Source: an uncultured Verrucomicrobiota bacterium
GTDB taxonomy: Bacteria; Verrucomicrobiota; Verrucomicrobiia; Opitutales; Opitutaceae
Length of the DNA stretch: 64,000 nucleotides
Direction: 5' to 3'
Assembly (NCBI GenBank): GCA_903904685.1
Contig: CAIVDS010000114.1
Span: 1 to 64,000 of the forward strand
The stretch's first letter is position 1, and each line of letters begins with the position of its first letter. Below, one piece after another: positions 23,391-33,548 of this stretch. The translations under genes and the position numbers were made by a program. The notes under the pieces are model-generated. The model saw only the letters and a list, made by a program, of their open reading frames with translations. It had not been told where the DNA came from and did no database searches.

Positions 23391-23726
23391 GTTTTTGGCC
23401 TTTTGACAATAGTTTTTACGCTTACACCGACAACTTTTACTATTACACCGATAGTTTATCCGCCCACGCGGATAACATTTCAGACTACACGGCTAGTTTA
23501 TCCGGTTACATCGGTAGCTTTTTATATTACTTAGCTAACTTATCTTATTACATGGCTAGTTTGTCTTATTACATGACTAACTTTTCTTATTACCGCGCTA
23601 GCTTTTTATCTTACCGCACTCGGTTTTATTCCTACCGCGCTAGCTTTTCTTATTACATGACTAGGATTTTCTATCACACGGCTAGTTTTTGTTCTTACAC
23701 GGCTAGATTTTACCCCTGCCGCGCTA
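23391..23726. repeat. Array 1: about 16 degenerate tandem units, 21-bp period, T-rich
   Basis: Consecutive 21-mers from 23391: GTTTTTGGCCTTTTGACAATA, GTTTTTACGCTTACACCGACA, ACTTTTACTATTACACCGATA, GTTTATCCGCCCACGCGGATA, ACATTTCAGACTACACGGCTA, GTTTATCCGGTTACATCGGTA, GCTTTTTATATTACTTAGCTA, ACTTATCTTATTACATGGCTA, GTTTGTCTTATTACATGACTA, ACTTTTCTTATTACCGCGCTA and so on. Confidence 0.93.
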
Positions 23727-23832
23727 CGGTCGGAGCCGCCAGCAATGACCCGGCGGACGACATGGCACGCTCGCGGAATCCCCACATACGGGCTTGCCCG
23801 CAATCGGGCGGGCCAGCAACTTGGCCCCCTTC

Positions 23833-24849
23833 ATGAAAAAAGCGCTCATCACCGGCATCACCGGACAGGATGGTTCTTATCTCGCCGAGTTGCTGCTCGC
23901 CAAGGGCTACGAGGTTCACGGCGTCATCCGCCGGGCGTCCACCTTCAATACCAGCCGGATCGACCACCTCTACCACGACCCGCACGTCAACGGAGTGCGC
24001 CTGTTCCTGCACTACGGCGATCTGGCCGACTCGGTGCAGATGGTGAAGCTGCTCTACAAGCTCCAGCCCGACGAAGTCTACAACCTCGGGGCCCAGTCGC
24101 ACGTGCGCGTCTCCTTCGACGTCCCCGAATACACAGGCGATGTCGTGGGTCTCGGCGCCTTGCGCATCCTTGAGGCCATCCGCGAGGCGGGCCTCGTTGA
24201 AAAAGTCCGCTACTATCAGGCTTCGTCCTCCGAAATGTTCGGCAAGGTGCAGGAGGTGCCCCAAACCGAGAGGACTCCTTTCTGGCCGCGCTCGCCCTAC
24301 GGTTGCGCCAAGATGTATGCCCACTGGCTCACGGTGAACTACCGCGAGAGCTACAATCTGCACGCGTCCAACGGCATTCTTTTCAACCACGAGTCGCCGC
24401 GTCGCGGCGAGACCTTCGTGACCCGCAAGATCACCCGCGCCGCCGGACGCATCAAACTCGGCCTGCAGGACAGCCTCTACCTCGGCAACCTCGACGCCCA
24501 GCGCGATTGGGGCTACGCCAAGGAATACGTCGAGATGATGTGGTTGATGCTCCAGCAGGACAAACCCGACGACTACGTGGCGGGCACCAACGAGACCCAC
24601 AGCGTAAAGGAATTCTGCCAGGTCGCCTTCGCCCGCCTCGGTCTCGACTGGGAAAAATACATCCGATACGACCAGCGCTACGAACGCCCCGCCGAGGTCG
24701 AGTTGCTCATCGGCAATGCCGCCAAGGCCAAGAAGCAGCTCGGCTGGGAACCCAAGGTGCGCTTCAAGGAACTCGTTGAGCTCATGGTCGACCACGACCT
24801 CGAACTCGCCAAACGCGAGGCCCAGATCTCCAAGCTGCCGCCGCTCTGA
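23833..24849 (+). CDS. gmd: GDP-mannose 4,6-dehydratase
   Basis: [68 protein letters not shown]. Confidence 0.96.
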   Translation: MKKALITGITGQDGSYLAELLLAKGYEVHGVIRRASTFNTSRIDHLYHDPHVNGVRLFLHYGDLADSVQMVKLLYKLQPDEVYNLGAQSHVRVSFDVPEYTGDVVGLGALRILEAIREAGLVEKVRYYQASSSEMFGKVQEVPQTERTPFWPRSPYGCAKMYAHWLTVNYRESYNLHASNGILFNHESPRRGETFVTRKITRAAGRIKLGLQDSLYLGNLDAQRDWGYAKEYVEMMWLMLQQDKPDDYVAGTNETHSVKEFCQVAFARLGLDWEKYIRYDQRYERPAEVELLIGNAAKAKKQLGWEPKVRFKELVELMVDHDLELAKREAQISKLPPL

Positions 24850-24876
24850 GGTCAGGCCCATCCCCGCCAACGGAGC

Positions 24877-25812
24877 ATGAAACTCTACATCGCAGGTCAC
24901 AACGGCATGGTCGGCTCCGCGCTCGTGCGGCGCTTCCGGCACGAGGCCGGCGCGACACTCGTCCTTCGCACGCGCAAGGAGCTCGATCTTTCGTCGCAGG
25001 CCGCCGTCGACGCCTTCTTCGCCGCCGAAAAACCCGAGATGGCCATCATCGCCGCCGCCAAGGTCGGTGGCATCCACGCCAACAACACCTACCCGGCGGA
25101 CTTCCTCCAGGAGAACCTCGCCATCGCCTCCAACACCATCCACGCCGCCTGGCGGCACGGCGTGAAGCGCCTGCTGTTCCTCGGCAGTTCGTGCATCTAC
25201 CCCAAGCACGCGCCGCAGCCGATGTCCGAGAGTTGCCTGCTCACCGGCGAACTCGAACCCACCAACGAAGCCTACGCCATCGCCAAGATCGCCGGTCTCA
25301 AGCTTTGCCAGTATTACCGCAGGCAGCACGGCGTGTTGTTCCACTCGGCGATGCCCACCAATCTCTACGGGCCGGGCGACAACTACCACCCGCAGAACTC
25401 GCACGTTCTCCCCGCCCTCATCCGCCGCTTCCATGAGGCGCGCCTCGCCGGCAAGGCCGAGGTGGTCGCCTGGGGCACCGGCACGCCTAGGCGGGAGTTC
25501 CTCCACGTGGACGATCTCGCCGACGCCTGCGCCTTTCTTATCAAGCAGGATAATCCGCCCGACTGGATCAACGTCGGCACCGGCACCGACGTGACCATCA
25601 AGGAACTCACCGAAGCCGTCGCCGAGATCACCGGCTTCAAGGGGAAAATCCTTTGGGACTCCAGCAAGCCCGACGGCACGCCGCGCAAGCTCATGGACGT
25701 GTCGCGCCTCACGTCGCTCGGCTGGCGAGCCCGCATCGCCCTGCGCGCCGGCCTGGAAAAAACCTACGCCTCGTTTCTCGCCGAACAGTCCGCCGGCGCG
25801 CTTCGCGGATAA
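24877..25812 (+). CDS. fcl: GDP-L-fucose synthase
   Basis: [57 protein letters not shown]. Confidence 0.95.
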   Translation: MKLYIAGHNGMVGSALVRRFRHEAGATLVLRTRKELDLSSQAAVDAFFAAEKPEMAIIAAAKVGGIHANNTYPADFLQENLAIASNTIHAAWRHGVKRLLFLGSSCIYPKHAPQPMSESCLLTGELEPTNEAYAIAKIAGLKLCQYYRRQHGVLFHSAMPTNLYGPGDNYHPQNSHVLPALIRRFHEARLAGKAEVVAWGTGTPRREFLHVDDLADACAFLIKQDNPPDWINVGTGTDVTIKELTEAVAEITGFKGKILWDSSKPDGTPRKLMDVSRLTSLGWRARIALRAGLEKTYASFLAEQSAGALRG

Positions 25813-25896
25813 TCCGTCGCGACAGGTCCGCCGACGGTCGAACAGGCGCCCGCCTGCGGCCTTTCCAAAACCAAGACCACGTTCACGACTCGCGCC

Positions 25897-27363
25897 ATGC
25901 CCGTAGCACAGACCGCTCCTCCTCCGTCGTTGGAAACGATCAAACGCCTCCTGCCGTGGCTGGTGGCGATTTCGTTTTTCATGGAATCGCTGGACATGAC
26001 GATCCTGAACACGGCGGTGCCCACGATCGCCGGCGCCCTCGGCGTCGCGCCGTTGAGCCTCAAATCGGCGCTCACCAGCTACACCCTCAGCCTCGCGCTC
26101 TTCATCCCGCTCAGCGGCTGGATCGCCGACCGGTTCGGCACGCGCAGGGTGTTTTCCTCGGCCATCGGCATCTTCGCCCTCGGGTCGTTGCTCTGCGGAC
26201 TCTCGACCGGCGTGCCGTTTCTGGTGGCGGCGCGTATTCTCCAGGGAATCGGCGGAGCCATGATGATGCCGGTGGGCCGCATCGCGATCGTGCGCACCTT
26301 CGACAAATCGGAGCTCATCCGCGCAATGAGCTTCGTTGTCATCCCCGGCCTCATCGGGCCGCTGATCGGACCGCTGGCCGGCGGCGCGATCGTGGGATAT
26401 TTCCATTGGCGCCTCATCTTCTTCATCAACGTGCCCATCGGCCTGCTCAGCCTGTTTTTCGTCTATCGCTACATGCCCGACTATCGGGCCGCGCGGAGCG
26501 AACGGCTGGATTTCACCGGATTCGTGCTCTTCGGGGTCGGCGTCGCGCTCCTGTCCCACGTGCTGGAGGTTTTCGGGGAGCATTCCACGAGCCTGCCCGA
26601 CGTGCTCGCCATGCTGGGCGCGTCGCTCGCCCTGCTGCTGATCTACGCGCGGCACTCGCTCCGCACGCCGCATCCGCTGCTCCGCGTCTCGCTCTTTCGC
26701 AAGCGCACCTTCGGCACCGCCGTGACCGGCAGTTTCATCTCCCGGCTCGGCATCGGCGGAATGCCGTTCCTGCTGCCGCTTTATTATCAGGTCGGGCTTG
26801 GCTACACCGCCGTCCACTCGGCCCTGCTGATCATGCCGCAGCCGTTCGCCGCGATGACGTTGAAGATGATCGTGCCGCGCATCCTCAACCGGTTTGGCTA
26901 CCGGCGGATTCTCATGTTCAACACCATGGCTCTCGGCGTGCTCATAGCGCTTTTCGCCACCGTCACCGCCGCGACCCCCGTCTGGATGATCCTCGCGCAG
27001 GCGTTCTGCTTCGGGTTTCTGATGTCGCTGCACTACACGAGCAGCAACTCGCTCATGTTTGCCGACCTCACCGCCGAGGAGACCAGCATGGGCAGCAGCA
27101 TGGGCAGTGTCGCCCAGCAGCTCTCGATGAGTTTCGGCGTGGCGACGGCCTCGCTCCTCACCGCGATGTTTCTTGGGTTCGACCATGGCGCAGACTCGGT
27201 CGCTTCATCGACCCTGGCCACGGCCATTCGCAGCAGTTTTGTGACCCTGGGCGTTATCACCCTGACGACCGCCCTGTTCTTTCGCAGGCTGCACCCGACC
27301 GACGGCGACAACGTCAGCCGGCAAAAGGCGAACCCCGCGCCGTCGGAAACAGCACGCACCTGA
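25897..27363 (+). CDS. MFS transporter, DHA2 (EmrB/QacA-like) family
   Basis: 14-TM-like pattern; LDMTILNTAVPTIAGALG, GWIADRFGTRRVF, GGAMMMPVGRIAIVR. Confidence 0.9.
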   Translation: MPVAQTAPPPSLETIKRLLPWLVAISFFMESLDMTILNTAVPTIAGALGVAPLSLKSALTSYTLSLALFIPLSGWIADRFGTRRVFSSAIGIFALGSLLCGLSTGVPFLVAARILQGIGGAMMMPVGRIAIVRTFDKSELIRAMSFVVIPGLIGPLIGPLAGGAIVGYFHWRLIFFINVPIGLLSLFFVYRYMPDYRAARSERLDFTGFVLFGVGVALLSHVLEVFGEHSTSLPDVLAMLGASLALLLIYARHSLRTPHPLLRVSLFRKRTFGTAVTGSFISRLGIGGMPFLLPLYYQVGLGYTAVHSALLIMPQPFAAMTLKMIVPRILNRFGYRRILMFNTMALGVLIALFATVTAATPVWMILAQAFCFGFLMSLHYTSSNSLMFADLTAEETSMGSSMGSVAQQLSMSFGVATASLLTAMFLGFDHGADSVASSTLATAIRSSFVTLGVITLTTALFFRRLHPTDGDNVSRQKANPAPSETART

Positions 27364-27382
27364 CGCCGCTTCAGCGGGTAGT

Positions 27383-28114
27383 TTACAACTGGGACGCCGC
27401 CGCCTCGTCCACCAGCCACACGACCCGGTCGGAACACGTTGCGAGGATCTGCGCCGGAGCCTGCGTGGGATCAAAGGGGCCGCGCATGACGCGCCGCAGC
27501 GCCTCCGCCTTCCCTGCCCCGAGAGTCATCACGACAATCAGTCCACAAGAGCGCAGCCCCGCCGGAGTAATGGTGAGACGCCAGCCCTTGCCCGGCACGT
27601 CGATCGCCGCAAACGGAAGGTTGCCGTCATCCTCCAGCAGCGGGCTGCCGGGGAAAAACGACGCGGTGTGCGCATCGTCGCCCATCCCGAGGAAACAGAC
27701 GTCGTAGCCTTTGCCCGGCCCCGCGAGGATCATCATCGTGCGGCGGTAGGCCTCGGCGGCTTGAGGAGGCTCGTAAGCAACCACCCACGGATGCCGATGC
27801 TCCGCCGGCACATCGAGTGGCGAGAGCAGCAGGCGCTCGGCGTTGCCGAAATTACTTTGGTCGCTGTTGAGCGGCACATGGCGTTCGTCGCTCACCGTGA
27901 AATGCGTCGTCGCGATCACGCCGGACGGAAGCACCTTCGCCGACGCCACCCATTTATACCAATCCTGCGGCGTCGAGCCTCCGGTGAAGGCCCACGTGAA
28001 ATGTTTCGATTTCGTGCCAGCGTGCGCCTCGACCGCCAGCGCGGCCGCTTTCGAAAAAATCTGCTCCTTGGAGCCGACGAAAAGCCGGCCGTAATCGGTG
28101 GTTTGCTCGGTCAT
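27383..28114 (-). CDS. pgl: 6-phosphogluconolactonase
   Basis: FTGGSTPQDWYKWV, HFTVSDERHVPLNSDQSNFGNA, FLGMGDDAHTASFFPGSP; downstream of zwf-opcA. Confidence 0.93.
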   Translation of the reverse strand: MTEQTTDYGRLFVGSKEQIFSKAAALAVEAHAGTKSKHFTWAFTGGSTPQDWYKWVASAKVLPSGVIATTHFTVSDERHVPLNSDQSNFGNAERLLLSPLDVPAEHRHPWVVAYEPPQAAEAYRRTMMILAGPGKGYDVCFLGMGDDAHTASFFPGSPLLEDDGNLPFAAIDVPGKGWRLTITPAGLRSCGLIVVMTLGAGKAEALRRVMRGPFDPTQAPAQILATCSDRVVWLVDEAAASQL

Positions 28115-28137
28115 GCGAAAAAGAAGTCCGGTCCTCC

Positions 28138-29121
28138 TTAAAAAAACATCGCCTCGCCCAGTGCAGCTTCGGGGCTGAGCAGGCTCACCGCTGTGGGCAA
28201 CACCGTGCGGCCCGTCCCGAAGTCGGCCTCCAGGCGGGCGATCCCATGCTCCAAGTCGCCGCTCCAGTGAAAGTGATGCGCGTTGTCGTAGTTGAAATCC
28301 AACTCGAAGGACATGCCGTCGTCGCGCTGCTCGGAGCTTACCACGACCTGACCTGCCTTCGCCCCGCAGGCTTCAAGACGCGGCGTGAACCACGCCAGCA
28401 TCACCCGCGCCTCGGCGGAGACAGAGCCGTGATGGCGCAACGTCACGCTTTGCAGACCGTCGACCAGCCGCGCCGGTTCATAGGCGCTCAGGAACTGGCC
28501 GAGCGACTGCCGCACCGGCAGCAGGCGGGCGTAGGCGAGATCGCGCACCGTCTCGGGACGCGGCCAGGGAAACGTGAGGGCGTCCGCCGGCACGAGCGCG
28601 CTGTCCAGCATCACGCGCTTCGCCCGACTAAGCAGATAGTGGAATTGGTTGATGCGCGCGCTGGAGACAAACCGGTGGGCCCAATAATACAGTGGCAGGT
28701 CCGATGATAGGCAGATGGAAACCTGATCCTCGATGTAAGGACGGGCGCCGAACGAGTAGGTCAGCATGACAAACTCGCAGCAGCGAGTGTCGCCCTTGGA
28801 TTTGCCGAGATGGCACTCGCCATAAACTTTCGCCCGCACCTCCACCGTTGCGCTGTCGTCGGCCATCGGACAGAGCACGACCACCCGGCACGGGTAGCGC
28901 CGGGAAAACCGCACGGACGTCTGGAACTGCTCCACCGCGTCATCAACGGTCGTGTTGAAGCCGAGGTGCATGACAAAGTTCACCTGCGTGGCCTTGGCAT
29001 CGTCCGAAGCCGGCGCAGGGCCGCCCTTGGAAGCGGTGTCATCCCACATCGCGGTCAGGCTGTGTTTGATGGAGCCGACAGGAACCTCGATCCCGGGCAA
29101 TGCGTTAAAAATGGCGGACAT
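28138..29121 (-). CDS. opcA: Glucose-6-phosphate dehydrogenase assembly protein OpcA-like
   Basis: RYPCRVVVLCPMADD, DLPLYYWAHRFVSSARINQFHYLLSRAKRVMLDSA; position between zwf and pgl. Confidence 0.8.
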   Translation of the reverse strand: MSAIFNALPGIEVPVGSIKHSLTAMWDDTASKGGPAPASDDAKATQVNFVMHLGFNTTVDDAVEQFQTSVRFSRRYPCRVVVLCPMADDSATVEVRAKVYGECHLGKSKGDTRCCEFVMLTYSFGARPYIEDQVSICLSSDLPLYYWAHRFVSSARINQFHYLLSRAKRVMLDSALVPADALTFPWPRPETVRDLAYARLLPVRQSLGQFLSAYEPARLVDGLQSVTLRHHGSVSAEARVMLAWFTPRLEACGAKAGQVVVSSEQRDDGMSFELDFNYDNAHHFHWSGDLEHGIARLEADFGTGRTVLPTAVSLLSPEAALGEAMFF

Positions 29122-29130
29122 GGAGGAGGC

Positions 29131-30669
29131 TTACGGTTGGCGCCAGACGTGGCTGCTCTTGGCCAGCAGCAAATCGGCCGTGCCCGGCCCCCATGAACCG
29201 GCGGGATAACTGTCCATGCCCTCGCGGCCGGCGGCGGCCCATGCTTGGAGGACGGGCGTGTAGAGTTTCCACGAGGTCTCCGCTTCGTCGCCGCGGATGA
29301 AAAGCGTGCCGTCGCCGATCATGGCGTCGAGCACGAGGCGTTCGTAGGCCTCGGGCGTGTTGGACCCGAAGGTCGTCGAGTAGCGGAAATTCATCTTCAC
29401 CGGCTGCGTGCGCGTTTCGAGACCGGGTATCTTGCCATTGAGGACAAGGCCCAAACCTTCGTCGGGCTGGATCTGGAATGCGAGGGTGTTGGGCGCGAGG
29501 TTGAAGCGCTCGCCCTCGGCGAACAATGTGCCGGGCGGACGTTTGAACTGAATCGCGATTTCCGAGACGCGGCGGGCCATCCGTTTGCCGGAGCGCAGAT
29601 AAAACGGCACGCCCTGCCAGCGCCAGTTATTGATCGAAAGCTTGATGGCCGCGTAGGTTTCGGTGGCCGACTGCGGATTGATGCCGCTCTCCTGGAGATA
29701 GCCGGCGACCTGCTTGCCTCCCATCATGCCAGCGGCGTATTGGGCGCGGGCAACGTCTCCGCCAGCCGTAAGGTTGAGGGGTTGAATGGCGCGGAGGAGC
29801 TTCACCTTCTCGTCGCGAATCGCCTCGGCATCCAGCGACACGGGAGGCTCCATCGCGGTGAGCGCGACGAGCTGCATCGTGTGGTTCTGGATCATGTCGC
29901 GGAGCGCGCCGCTTTGTTCGTAATAACCGCCGCGAGTGCCCACGCCGACCTCCTCCGACACGGTGATCTGGACGGAGTCGATATAGTTGCGGTTCCACAA
30001 CGGCTCGAAGATCGAGTTGGCGAAACGCTGCACCAACAGGTCCTGCACGGTCTCTTTGCCGAGGTAGTGGTCGATCCGGTAAACCTGATATTCCTCGAAG
30101 ACCTGACGAATCGTCTGGTTCAGCGCGAGGGCCGAGGCGAGGTCTTTGCCAAAGGGTTTTTCGATGATGACCTTCGCGTGGTGGTCCTTGCCGAGGTATT
30201 TCGAGGCGAGCCCGCTGGCCCCGAGGTTGAGCAGGATGGGCGCAAACACCGACGGCGGCGTGGAAATGTAGAACAGCGTCTGCACCTCGCGGCCGAGGTT
30301 CTTTTCGATGGCGGCGATGTGCTGGGCGAGTTTGTCGAACGCGGCCTTGTCATCGTAGCCGCCCGACACGTAGGTCGTGCGCTCGGCGACGCGGCTCCAC
30401 ACCTCGGCGTTGAGCTCGCGGCGGGAAAACTCCTTGATCGCCGCCGCCGCGTCGGTGCGGAATTCTTCGTCGGGAATCGCCTTGCGCCCGTAGCCCACCA
30501 GATAGAAATCCGCCGGCAGCAGGTTGTCGTAGCTGAGGTTGTAGATCGCGGGGATCAGCTTGCGGGCGGTCAGATCGCCGGAGGCGCCAAAAATAACGAC
30601 AACCGTCGGCGGCGCACCGCGGTGTTTGCTGAGTCCTTGGAGGAACGGATGACGTTGAGCTTCGTCCAT
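29131..30669 (-). CDS. zwf: Glucose-6-phosphate 1-dehydrogenase
   Basis: VVIFGASGDLTARKLIPAIYNL, YRIDHYLGKETVQDLLVQRFAN; start placed at MDEAQRHPFL. Confidence 0.96.
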   Translation of the reverse strand: MDEAQRHPFLQGLSKHRGAPPTVVVIFGASGDLTARKLIPAIYNLSYDNLLPADFYLVGYGRKAIPDEEFRTDAAAAIKEFSRRELNAEVWSRVAERTTYVSGGYDDKAAFDKLAQHIAAIEKNLGREVQTLFYISTPPSVFAPILLNLGASGLASKYLGKDHHAKVIIEKPFGKDLASALALNQTIRQVFEEYQVYRIDHYLGKETVQDLLVQRFANSIFEPLWNRNYIDSVQITVSEEVGVGTRGGYYEQSGALRDMIQNHTMQLVALTAMEPPVSLDAEAIRDEKVKLLRAIQPLNLTAGGDVARAQYAAGMMGGKQVAGYLQESGINPQSATETYAAIKLSINNWRWQGVPFYLRSGKRMARRVSEIAIQFKRPPGTLFAEGERFNLAPNTLAFQIQPDEGLGLVLNGKIPGLETRTQPVKMNFRYSTTFGSNTPEAYERLVLDAMIGDGTLFIRGDEAETSWKLYTPVLQAWAAAGREGMDSYPAGSWGPGTADLLLAKSSHVWRQP

Positions 30670-30748
30670 GGCCCAGATTCCGCCTAGGCGACTATCGGTA
30701 AGCAAGGCTAATGCCTCGAATAATCTGCATGGAAACCATCATTCCTTC

Positions 30749-31225
30749 TCATGGACGAAAGTGCTTGGGGAGAAGCGGCACGTTTTCGAAATGCCTCACT
30801 TCCGGCACATCATCGCCATGAGTGGCGACTTCCACCACATCCAGCCGGAAAGTCGCCGGCGTCGGACGCAAACCTCGCAGATACGCCGTCGCCGCGCGGC
30901 GAAGGACATCCTTCTTGCGCCGATCAACCGCGTGGTAGCCGGGCACGAGTGCGGTCGCCGCGCGGGTCTTCACCTCGACGAACACCAACACCTCACCGTC
31001 GCGGCAAACAAGGTCGATCTCGTCGCGCCGATCATGCGGGCTGCGCCAGTTGCGGGCGATGATTTTGAAGCCCCGTCCGCCCAAAAATTCCGCCGCCAGC
31101 CGCTCGCCGCGATCACCGGTCGCCGCCGTCCCGGTTGCGCGAAAGACGCCCATCCATCGTTTAAGGCGGTCCAACCAGCGGCTTTGTCGGGGTTTCGACT
31201 GGAACTGCGTCACGCGAATTGTCAT
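30749..31225 (-). CDS. YraN/UPF0102-family protein
   Basis: [50 protein letters not shown]; start uncertain. Confidence 0.85.
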   Translation of the reverse strand: MTIRVTQFQSKPRQSRWLDRLKRWMGVFRATGTAATGDRGERLAAEFLGGRGFKIIARNWRSPHDRRDEIDLVCRDGEVLVFVEVKTRAATALVPGYHAVDRRKKDVLRRAATAYLRGLRPTPATFRLDVVEVATHGDDVPEVRHFENVPLLPKHFRP

Positions 31226-31286
31226 TGCGACATGGCCCGTCCAATGGCAATTCCAGACTCGCACTCCTTCGGGTGCCTTCGCCCTT

Positions 31287-33470
31287 ATGCCCACGGCCTC
31301 ATCTGCAAATACCCTTCGCCGCTCCCTGCTCATCAAGCTGATCTCGAAGCCGGCTCCGAGCCGCGAGGACATGGCCTCGGTCATTGAGCTCACCGCCTCC
31401 AAGGTCGTCGAGGCTCTTCAGGCGCAGTCGATCACCCTCTATCTGGTCGAAGGCAACGAGATCGTTTTCCGTCACGTTTACTACTCCCCCAGTCTGTGGG
31501 GCGCCGACAAGGCGCTCGAGGCCAAATTCAAGGAAACCGCCGCCAAGCTGCTGAAACTCAGGCTCCCCACTGGCAAGGGAATCGTCGGCAAGGTCATCGC
31601 CGAGGGGAAGGAACTGTTTTTCCGCAATACCCAGACGCAGTCTCCCATGATGGCCTCCATGACCCAAAACACCGGGTTTGAGGTTTTCTCGATGCTAACG
31701 GTGCCGCTCAAGGCGGGCAATGCCGTCATCGGTGCGATTCAGGTGCTCAACAAGGAACCGGTTTCTGGAACCAACAGCCAGTTCACCGACACCGACCTGC
31801 CCCTCCTCCTGGAGGTCGCTGAATACTCCGCCAGCCTCATCCAGCGCATGCTGGACCCCAAGCACCAGCTCAGCGCCGACGATACCGCAAAGTTCATCGC
31901 CCGCCTCACCAATCATCCGCTGGTTACCAAGATCGACGAGCTTCCCATCGATGAAAAACTCGTCCAGGTCATCGGCGACGCCATCATCCGCCGCGAAGGC
32001 ATTTTCCCCACCAAAAGCCTCACGCCCAATTCCCTCGCGGTGATCATGGCCAACCCGCTCGACTACGCCAAACGCGAGGCGTTCCAGCAGGCCACCGAGC
32101 TCGTCATCGACGAAATCCACGTCGCCTCCGCCACGCTCATCGAGGCGCTCATCAAGAAGTATTTCAAAACCGACACCAATGCAGGAAACGGCGACATCGA
32201 CATCTCCAAAGTCGCCGAGGTCATCACCACCGCCTACAATTCCGATGGAACCGGGGAAATCACCTTGGGCGACCTCGAAAGCGAGGACTCCGCGCCCATC
32301 ATCCAGCTGACCAACCGCGTCATCGAGGACGCCTACATCTGCGGCGCGTCCGACATCCACATCGAACCGCAGGAAAAAGACCTCGTCATCCGCTACCGCA
32401 TCGACGGTCTCTGCCAAGAGAAACTCCGCTTGCCCAAGCAGGTCGCCAACGGCCTCGTCACCCGCATCAAGATCATGTGCAACCTCGACATCGCCGAACG
32501 CCGGCTGCCGCAGGACGGACGCATCGTCTTCAAAAAATACACCAAGAAGAACATCGACATCGACCTGCGCGTCGCCACCGGCCCCATGAACCACGGCGAG
32601 AAGGTCGTCATGCGCATCCTCGACAAATCGAAGAGCACGCTTCCCCTTCCCGCCCTCGGCTTCTCCGACGAGAATCTCGCCCGCTACCGCGAGTGCATCC
32701 GCCAGCCCTACGGCATGATTCTCCACTGCGGCCCCACCGGCTCCGGCAAATCGATGACGCTTTACTCCGCCCTCGGCGAAGTGAACACGCCCGACGTGAA
32801 CATCCAGACGGCCGAGGACCCCATCGAATACACCCTCGCCGGCATCAACCAAATGCAGATGAGCCGCCAGATCGGCCTCACCTTCGCTCGAGCCCTCCGC
32901 TGTTACCTCCGCATGGACCCCGATATCATCCTCGTCGGCGAAATCCGCGACGAGGAGACCGCGCAGATCGCCGTCGAGGCGGCCCTCACCGGCCACTTGC
33001 TCGTCTCCACGCTGCACACCAACGACGCGCCCTCCACCATCTCCCGCATCGGCGAGATGGGCGTCGAGCCGTTCAATATCTCCGCTTCCCTCGTCTGCGT
33101 GTGCGCCCAGCGTCTTCTCCGCCGCGTCTGCAAAAACTGCAAGCAGCCCTACGAACCCGCCGGCCGCGAAAAAGAAATCCTCGAAAAAGCCATCGGCTGG
33201 AGCGGCCAGATTTTCAAGGCCCACCCCCAGGGCTGCCCCGTGTGCAATGGCAACGGCTACAAGGGCCGCGTCGGTATCCACGAGCTCATGATCAACAGCG
33301 AGGAGCTCACCGAAGGCATCAACAAGGAAGTCGAGGTCGCCGCGCTCAAGCGCATCGCGATGAAGAACGGCATGAAGACCCTCCATCAGGATTCGATGCT
33401 CAAGGTCAAGATGGGCCTCACCACGATGGAAGACGCCCTCTCCAACGTCCCGCCGGATCTGGTCACGTAA
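31287..33470 (+). CDS. pilB: PilB/GspE-type ATPase with N-terminal GAF domain
   Basis: GAF-like N-terminus ([25 protein letters not shown]...[15 protein letters not shown]); [40 protein letters not shown]...[17 protein letters not shown]. Confidence 0.9.
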   Translation: MPTASSANTLRRSLLIKLISKPAPSREDMASVIELTASKVVEALQAQSITLYLVEGNEIVFRHVYYSPSLWGADKALEAKFKETAAKLLKLRLPTGKGIVGKVIAEGKELFFRNTQTQSPMMASMTQNTGFEVFSMLTVPLKAGNAVIGAIQVLNKEPVSGTNSQFTDTDLPLLLEVAEYSASLIQRMLDPKHQLSADDTAKFIARLTNHPLVTKIDELPIDEKLVQVIGDAIIRREGIFPTKSLTPNSLAVIMANPLDYAKREAFQQATELVIDEIHVASATLIEALIKKYFKTDTNAGNGDIDISKVAEVITTAYNSDGTGEITLGDLESEDSAPIIQLTNRVIEDAYICGASDIHIEPQEKDLVIRYRIDGLCQEKLRLPKQVANGLVTRIKIMCNLDIAERRLPQDGRIVFKKYTKKNIDIDLRVATGPMNHGEKVVMRILDKSKSTLPLPALGFSDENLARYRECIRQPYGMILHCGPTGSGKSMTLYSALGEVNTPDVNIQTAEDPIEYTLAGINQMQMSRQIGLTFARALRCYLRMDPDIILVGEIRDEETAQIAVEAALTGHLLVSTLHTNDAPSTISRIGEMGVEPFNISASLVCVCAQRLLRRVCKNCKQPYEPAGREKEILEKAIGWSGQIFKAHPQGCPVCNGNGYKGRVGIHELMINSEELTEGINKEVEVAALKRIAMKNGMKTLHQDSMLKVKMGLTTMEDALSNVPPDLVT

Positions 33471-33543
33471 AATCGTTCTCTTTCTCTCCTCCTAAAACGC
33501 CTGATCCCGGAAACGGGCAATAAAACTGGAAACGAGAACGATT
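33471..33543 (+). other. Nested inverted-repeat structure in the pilB-recO intergenic region
   Basis: AATCGTTCTC (33471-33480) and GAGAACGATT (33534-33543) are exact reverse complements; inside is CCCG-GAAA-CGGG. Confidence 0.6.
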
Positions 33544-33548
33544 GCCCC

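Noticed and set aside
22981-23726. CRISPR interpretation of either 21-bp array
   Set aside because: No conserved-repeat/unique-spacer alternation; the whole 21-bp unit drifts, the period is too short, and no cas genes are near. The Cas4-like domain at 34230 is fused to a helicase.
23334-23836. Heptapeptide-repeat ORFs in array 1 (FSYYMT / TFTITPI)
   Set aside because: The plus-strand frame is broken by stops within the array and restarts in another frame, so a protein product is not supported.
23710-27186. 1158-aa minus-strand ORF
   Set aside because: Antisense to gmd, fcl and the MFS gene, all with strong family motifs; composition is low-complexity His/Arg/Glu/Gly, typical of a GC-rich shadow ORF.
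25653-27707. 684-aa plus-strand ORF
   Set aside because: Out-of-frame overlap with fcl and the MFS transporter; Arg/His/Ala-rich shadow frame.
31695-33386. 563-aa minus-strand ORF
   Set aside because: Antisense shadow of the PilB-like gene; Asp/Val/Gly-rich with no recognisable motif.
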